The notes under the pieces: model-generated
Database searches by the model: none
The model's input: only the letters and a program-made list of their open reading frames with translations
What the model was told of the DNA's origin: nothing
Source: an uncultured Saprospiraceae bacterium
GTDB lineage: Bacteria; Bacteroidota; Bacteroidia; Chitinophagales; Saprospiraceae
NCBI GenBank assembly: GCA_938007965.1
Contig: CALLMH010000112.1
Coordinates: forward strand, 1 to 38,583
Length of the DNA stretch: 38,583 nucleotides
Direction: 5' to 3'
Program-made: the position numbers and the translations under genes
In this document: positions 35,032 through 38,583 of the stretch, piece after piece
How positions within the stretch are numbered: position 1 is the stretch's first letter
Layout of the letters: the number at the start of each line of letters is the position of its first letter

Positions 35032-35949
35032 ATGAGTTATTTCGATGATAAAGATTTAAGAAAGGTTGATAATTTAGAATTGCTTGCCAAGCAAGTGGTA
35101 GAAGGATTTATCATCGGGTTGCATAAGAGTCCTTTTCATGGATTTTCAGTGGAATTTGCCGAGCATAAAATTTACAATCCTGGAGAATCAACCAAGGATA
35201 TTGACTGGAAAGTGTACGCAAGGTCTGATAAGATGTTCGTCAAGAAATTCGAAGAAGAGACCAATCTCAGATGCCAGATCGTGATCGATACATCAAGTAG
35301 TATGTACTTCCCAGAAGCTAGTGGCAGTGTACCGAATAAGTTAGAATTTTCAGCGATGGCAGCCGCTTCCTTGATGAATCTATTGAAGAAACAAAGAGAC
35401 GCATTCGGTCTATCTATGTTTGATGATAAATTAAATGAACATACTAGGTGTAAATCATCTACGACTCACTATAGATTATTGCTTACGTATCTAGATAAAC
35501 TCATAAACGATAAAACATCTCAAAAACAAACCTCAGCAACACAGGCACTGCATCAGATAGCCGATAGCATTCACAAGAGATCATTGGTAATAATATTCAG
35601 TGATATGTTCGATGATATCGAACAGAGTGATCAATTGTTCTCCGCTTTACAGCATCTACGTCATGCAAAGCACGAAGTGGTATTATTTCATGTAGTAGAT
35701 AAGAAACACGAGATTGAATTCGAATATGAAAATAGACCGTACTTATTCGTCGATATGGAGTCTGGTCAAGAAGTAAAGCTGCAAGCCAATCACGTGAAAG
35801 AGCACTATGTGTCTAAAGTGAAAGCTTACAAAGATGACTTGAAAATGAAGTGCCTTCAATACAAGGTTGACTATGTAGAAGCGGATATCAATGCTGGATT
35901 TCATCCTATCCTCCAATCATATCTCGTCAAGAGAAGCAAGATGAGATAG
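35032..35949 (+). CDS. DUF58 domain protein (vWA-like)
   Basis: A 305-residue DUF58 protein. The conserved start LLAKQVVEGFIIGLHKSPFHGFSVEF, then EHKIYNPGESTKDIDWKVYARSDKMFVKKFEEE, is the family signature. A von Willebrand A-like half follows with the metal-site motif VIDTSSSM (Asp86, Ser88, Ser90) and IIFSDMFDD. DUF58 proteins normally act with a MoxR-type AAA ATPase and membrane vWA proteins in a chaperone-like or envelope-stress system. Here no moxR gene is adjacent: trxA lies upstream and about 1 kb of non-coding DNA downstream. There is no membrane segment, so it is probably cytoplasmic. Confidence 0.92.
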   Translation: MSYFDDKDLRKVDNLELLAKQVVEGFIIGLHKSPFHGFSVEFAEHKIYNPGESTKDIDWKVYARSDKMFVKKFEEETNLRCQIVIDTSSSMYFPEASGSVPNKLEFSAMAAASLMNLLKKQRDAFGLSMFDDKLNEHTRCKSSTTHYRLLLTYLDKLINDKTSQKQTSATQALHQIADSIHKRSLVIIFSDMFDDIEQSDQLFSALQHLRHAKHEVVLFHVVDKKHEIEFEYENRPYLFVDMESGQEVKLQANHVKEHYVSKVKAYKDDLKMKCLQYKVDYVEADINAGFHPILQSYLVKRSKMR

Positions 35950-36322
35950 GTTTTTTGAGCGGAGCAATTTGATTTAGTATTCTAAGACCTTACTTCATAA
36001 GATAGAATCAAAGTCCTGTCATTTCGATCGTACAACAATAAGGATATAGTTATAAATCGATAGAAATTTTATATGTAATGCACATTTTCAATAAAAATTT
36101 TGAAATGTAATTTTGTTTTATTACTGCGTAAGTAATTGATATTGAGTAGATAGCGTTATGTTGGGTGGGCATTTGTCATTTTTTTCGAAAATAATGTAAC
36201 ACGACAGGCAACATTTCTTCACCTAGTGGTATCTAATATATATCTGAACAATTAGAAATTTATTCAGCCCCATTTTGAATAATAAATTAAACTCAGATAA
36301 CTCATTTTGTTAATCGACTACA
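35950..36322. other. non-coding stretch, possible small RNA or long 3' region
   Basis: No reading frame here looks like protein. A TAATTTTG (TAnnTTTG match) at 36108-36115 and the terminator at 36323-36361 would define a transcript of about 240 nt on the plus strand. Otherwise the stretch could be a long 3' region of the DUF58 gene. Confidence 0.4.
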
Positions 36323-36361
36323 GAACGCCAATTGATTCCCCATTGATTGGTGTTCTTTTTT
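36323..36361 (+). terminator. Rho-independent terminator, plus strand
   Basis: GAACGCCAAT (36323-36332) pairs with ATTGGTGTTC (36346-36355) with one G-U pair and a 13-nt loop, followed by TTTTTT. It lies 374 bp past the DUF58 stop with no gene between. Confidence 0.75.
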
Positions 36362-36510
36362 ACTCATTTTTTTGTGAAGTGACTTGGTCGATCTCCTAAT
36401 TCTTGGTGCTTAACGTTGTGCGAAAACAAATCTTCTAAACATCACCAAACTCAGCGTCAGAACATCCCTAAGTATATAGAGAATGTGTGACGAAAAGATG
36501 CCCGAAAGAA

Positions 36511-36669
36511 AGGGTTATTCAGAAGTAAGGACAATATTAAAATTATATCACCTACAAGGAGCATTAATTTGTGGCAGAAATTAAATTGACCTTAGCTGGC
36601 TTAGGTATTTGGATTTCATTTTGGCGTTAAGAACTTGCAACTGTCTGAGCGCAAGCGAGTTTTGCAAGT
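36511..36669. repeat. dispersed repeat, right copy (inverted relative to 1-159)
   Basis: The reverse complement matches 1-159 base for base with five substitutions and no gaps. The match ends sharply at 36511, while at 36669 comparison is limited by the window edge. The flanking sequence 36670-36850 holds further hairpins and may belong to the same element. Confidence 0.9.
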
Positions 36670-36972
36670 TTAGTCAAAATGTGATCCCAATAGCGTTAAA
36701 AGTCAGGTAAAGTCTTGATATAAGAGATGGCTTGTTTAGCAAACACTCGTTTTTTGTTTCGTTTTTGGGTCAAGCCAAAAATGAAAGCCCGAACGGCGGG
36801 TGGAAGTTTAGGTTGAAATTTATTACCTCACATTTACGTAATATCAAGCGTAAACGGGGTATTCATTCAGAATTAAGCGAAGTGAAGGGCTTTATAAATA
36901 AGGATATTCAGATCTACTGAATATCCCAAGAAAGAACTGTATCAATCTAGCATATTCATTTTGAAATCGAAC
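36670..36972. other. hairpin-rich non-coding DNA beside the repeat
   Basis: No credible gene is seen; a 62-codon frame at 36732 has no family character. A 12-bp imperfect stem (TTTCGTTTTTGG / CCAAAAATGAAA, loop GTCAAG) lies at about 36758-36787, followed by CCCGAACGGCGGG. A second hairpin lies at 36902-36926. Confidence 0.5.
36902..36926 (-). terminator. hairpin downstream of the DUF6503-like/glyoxalase-like operon
   Basis: GGATATTCAG (36902-36911) and CTGAATATCC (36917-36926) form a perfect 10-bp stem with a 5-nt loop. On the minus strand it is followed by TTATTTAT, 47 bp past the stop at 36973, so it may terminate that operon. The T-run is imperfect. Confidence 0.5.
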
Positions 36973-37725
36973 TTATAATTTTTTAATGTTTTCGGTCTCA
37001 ATCAAAGACAATTGAGTCAGTTGATTAGCTTCATAGAGTCTAGGTAAATCTATCAAAGGTGTGCCAACAGGTGCCTTGAAATTTATATAATCTTGAAAAA
37101 CGATACCATCTACGTTGCGAGTGTTATATGCGGATCGGAATCTAACACCACCTTTGTTGACTGTATAGTTGTATGCTAGGTAGTCGATAAGCTTTGTTTC
37201 TTTATTGATCCAGTAATGATATTGGTCATCATGGTCCTTTCCACCCCCTTCTTCATCAAAAGTGATAAGGATGATGTCATAGTTTTTATTTCGGATGGTT
37301 GTTTCACCGATGTATTTCTTATTTACCGATTTGTCTTTGAGTTTATGTGGTAGAGTTGCGAAGTAGATTACAGAATTTACTCCTTGAGAATAGCGAAACT
37401 GATCATCTGCCGTAAGTGGGATGGACACACCATCAATCTCTCTAGTCATACCATTATTGTGCATGACATCCTTAGTAATGATGCCGTCTTTTTCTTTGAC
37501 TACGGTATATTTATATTGATCATCATTATTATGAAAGGTATATGCATTTTTACGAAATGTGAATCCGTAATGAGCTGAATCGTATTGGTCTCCACCATGC
37601 GCTTGGATCGTATTTTCGATGATCAATTCAGCTCTTGATAGTGGTAGAGATTTATCAGAATCCTTTGTGGTTTTACAAGAAGCTATACTGAGAGTTACGA
37701 TTACAAGTAGTAGTAGTCTAGACAT
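36973..37725 (-). CDS. DUF6503-like lipoprotein (second member)
   Basis: A 250-residue lipoprotein (SIASC, Cys17). The mature part begins RAELIIENTIQAHGGDQYDS, which parallels the VIANKVMDAMGGQQKWDDL start of the lipoprotein at 10884-11666. Beta-rich segments YDIILITFDEEGGGKDHDDQ, YHYWINKETKLIDYLAYNYT and GIVFQDYINFKAP follow, the same order as in that protein. I infer a LolA/LppX-like half-barrel on the periplasmic side. The function is unknown. It follows the glyoxalase-like gene after a 3-bp gap, so the two are surely co-transcribed. Confidence 0.75.
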   Translation of the reverse strand: MSRLLLLVIVTLSIASCKTTKDSDKSLPLSRAELIIENTIQAHGGDQYDSAHYGFTFRKNAYTFHNNDDQYKYTVVKEKDGIITKDVMHNNGMTREIDGVSIPLTADDQFRYSQGVNSVIYFATLPHKLKDKSVNKKYIGETTIRNKNYDIILITFDEEGGGKDHDDQYHYWINKETKLIDYLAYNYTVNKGGVRFRSAYNTRNVDGIVFQDYINFKAPVGTPLIDLPRLYEANQLTQLSLIETENIKKL

Positions 37726-37728
37726 AAT

Positions 37729-38361
37729 TTATTTTAAAATGATGATGCCATTAGGGCATTCTATGGTGATAGAGATTTGATTGATCACAGATTTAGAAAT
37801 GATATTTTGGATGCATAGTTCTTTAAAAACTTGATTGATTTTGTCGGGGTCATTACCTACGAAGTCGATTGCTAGGAGTTTACATTTTTCTCTGATCTTC
37901 TCAGTTGGATGGAATGCTGAGTCAGACCAATCTACCATAAACGGTATGAGTTCGATGTCTGGATTAGCCAATGGTAATATCATCTTCCATGCTAGTAAGT
38001 CGCCTGATCCAGTCACTCTAGAACCTTGAAATATTTCTCCCATCGATTCGTCATATCGTTTGATCGTTTGACTGTCACGTTTAATATCTTCTGATTTGAT
38101 AGCCCACCTAGTAATCTTAGGTTCAGTAATGAGATCTACGCCCATCCATCTTGGTGATTTGATGTCTTTATTTGTACGATCTATTGCTAAGATCTCGAGG
38201 TAACAATCATTTCCTAAATTGAGGAGTGCATTTTTTGTTCCTTGTGATTTATGATAACCTCCAAAGGTTGGTCTAATACCCAATTTGACCTCCAGGTCGT
38301 CCATTGCTTTTTCTAGGTTGGGGACGGAGTATACGATGTGATCTATGATTCTAGGAGACAT
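37729..38361 (-). CDS. glyoxalase-like (VOC superfamily) protein
   Basis: I chose the ATG at 38361 (MSPRIIDHIVYSVPNLEKAM, 210 residues); the frame extends 11 codons upstream to 38394 without family character. The start IDHIVYSVPNLEKAMDDLEV, then LGIRPTFGGYHKSQGTKNAL and NLGNDCYLEILAIDR, is typical of the Glyoxalase_3-like VOC group, with a His near the first metal position and Glu in YLEIL. The second half is more divergent (ELIPFMVDW, FHPTEKI). Such proteins bind or isomerise small metabolites; the substrate is unknown. It is the first gene of a two-gene operon with the lipoprotein 3 bp downstream. Confidence 0.8.
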   Translation of the reverse strand: MSPRIIDHIVYSVPNLEKAMDDLEVKLGIRPTFGGYHKSQGTKNALLNLGNDCYLEILAIDRTNKDIKSPRWMGVDLITEPKITRWAIKSEDIKRDSQTIKRYDESMGEIFQGSRVTGSGDLLAWKMILPLANPDIELIPFMVDWSDSAFHPTEKIREKCKLLAIDFVGNDPDKINQVFKELCIQNIISKSVINQISITIECPNGIIILK

Positions 38362-38583
38362 TGCGAAATGTTGAATTAAATTGTATGATGTCAATGGAGT
38401 AACAATATATAGATTGTGATTGTTATCTTTTAGATTACCACAGATACTTTCTGCTGGTCTTCTAAGATTTTTGCTTCCTATGGTGTAGCATCACTTCGAT
38501 CTCTACAATTAGCAATCAATATACAGTTATAAGAATTCGAGGCGTCATTAAAGATATACTAATGTTACTTTCGAGGTAAAAAA

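Noticed and set aside
36408-36430. TTAACGTTGTGCG resembling part of an integron attC site
   Set aside because: The core does not fit GTTRRRY, there is no matching R/L box partner and no integrase or cassette array.
36732-36920. 62-codon frame beside the right repeat copy
   Set aside because: Basic, no family resemblance, and it overlaps hairpins of the repeat-associated DNA. Not supported as a gene.

Overview
The window looks like chromosomal DNA of an AT-rich member of the Bacteroidota, most likely a Saprospiria-like marine or environmental bacterium. The phylum call rests on four things: lipoproteins and outer-membrane proteins typical of the phylum (CarboxypepD_reg-type TonB receptor, TlpA/DUF4369 protein, Ig-like CASTGSPSGGPKD lipoprotein, sigma/anti-sigma/beta-barrel unit); -7 promoter elements of the Bacteroidota form TAnnTTTG upstream of several genes (13933, 15931, 19334, 34317, and 31731 and 34163 on the minus strand); weak or absent Shine-Dalgarno sequences; and gene orders such as pyrR-pyrB. 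The finer placement is a guess. No rRNA, tRNA, CRISPR array, prophage or intact insertion sequence was seen.

Layout. 1-2608: a 159-bp dispersed repeat, then a minus-strand ECF sigma / anti-sigma / beta-barrel unit whose last two parts look like one gene broken (or slipping) at an A9 run. 2834-5081: a divergent pair, an 11/22-mer amphipathic repeat (LEA/apolipoprotein-like) protein and a coiled-coil protein. 5145-7698: tryptophan 2,3-dioxygenase plus an aminomuconate-semialdehyde-type dehydrogenase. 7754-8336: a MazEF-like module with a nonsense-mutated toxin. 8466-13790: ribH, an oligopeptide-type binding lipoprotein, a DUF6503-like lipoprotein, a secreted amidohydrolase and a DoxX protein. 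13946-17320: a large Ig-like lipoprotein, lptB and two small overlapping envelope genes. 17485-19259: TRAP transporter membrane subunits. 19350-22479: pyrR-pyrB and a TlpA-like protein.

22819-28046 is the most coherent metabolic block. An APH-type kinase, an SDR and a medium-chain reductase face another SDR and an ACAD10/11-type acyl-CoA dehydrogenase, with a nested palindrome in the shared intergenic region. Together they resemble a split version of the kinase-ACAD route for 4-hydroxyacyl-CoA breakdown. 28304-34710: an M23 peptidase, a haem-motif lipoprotein, a thioredoxin lipoprotein, CCA-adding enzyme, TonB-dependent receptor and thioredoxin. 35032-38394: a DUF58 protein, about 1 kb of non-coding DNA holding the second (inverted) copy of the terminal repeat and several hairpins, then a second DUF6503-like lipoprotein and a glyoxalase-like protein.

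The points most worth a second look are the A9-interrupted inner-to-outer-membrane anti-sigma/barrel gene, the 97% identical inverted repeats about 36.5 kb apart, the palindrome-controlled kinase/ACAD cluster, the LEA-like/coiled-coil pair, and a possible small RNA locus near 36.1-36.36 kb.
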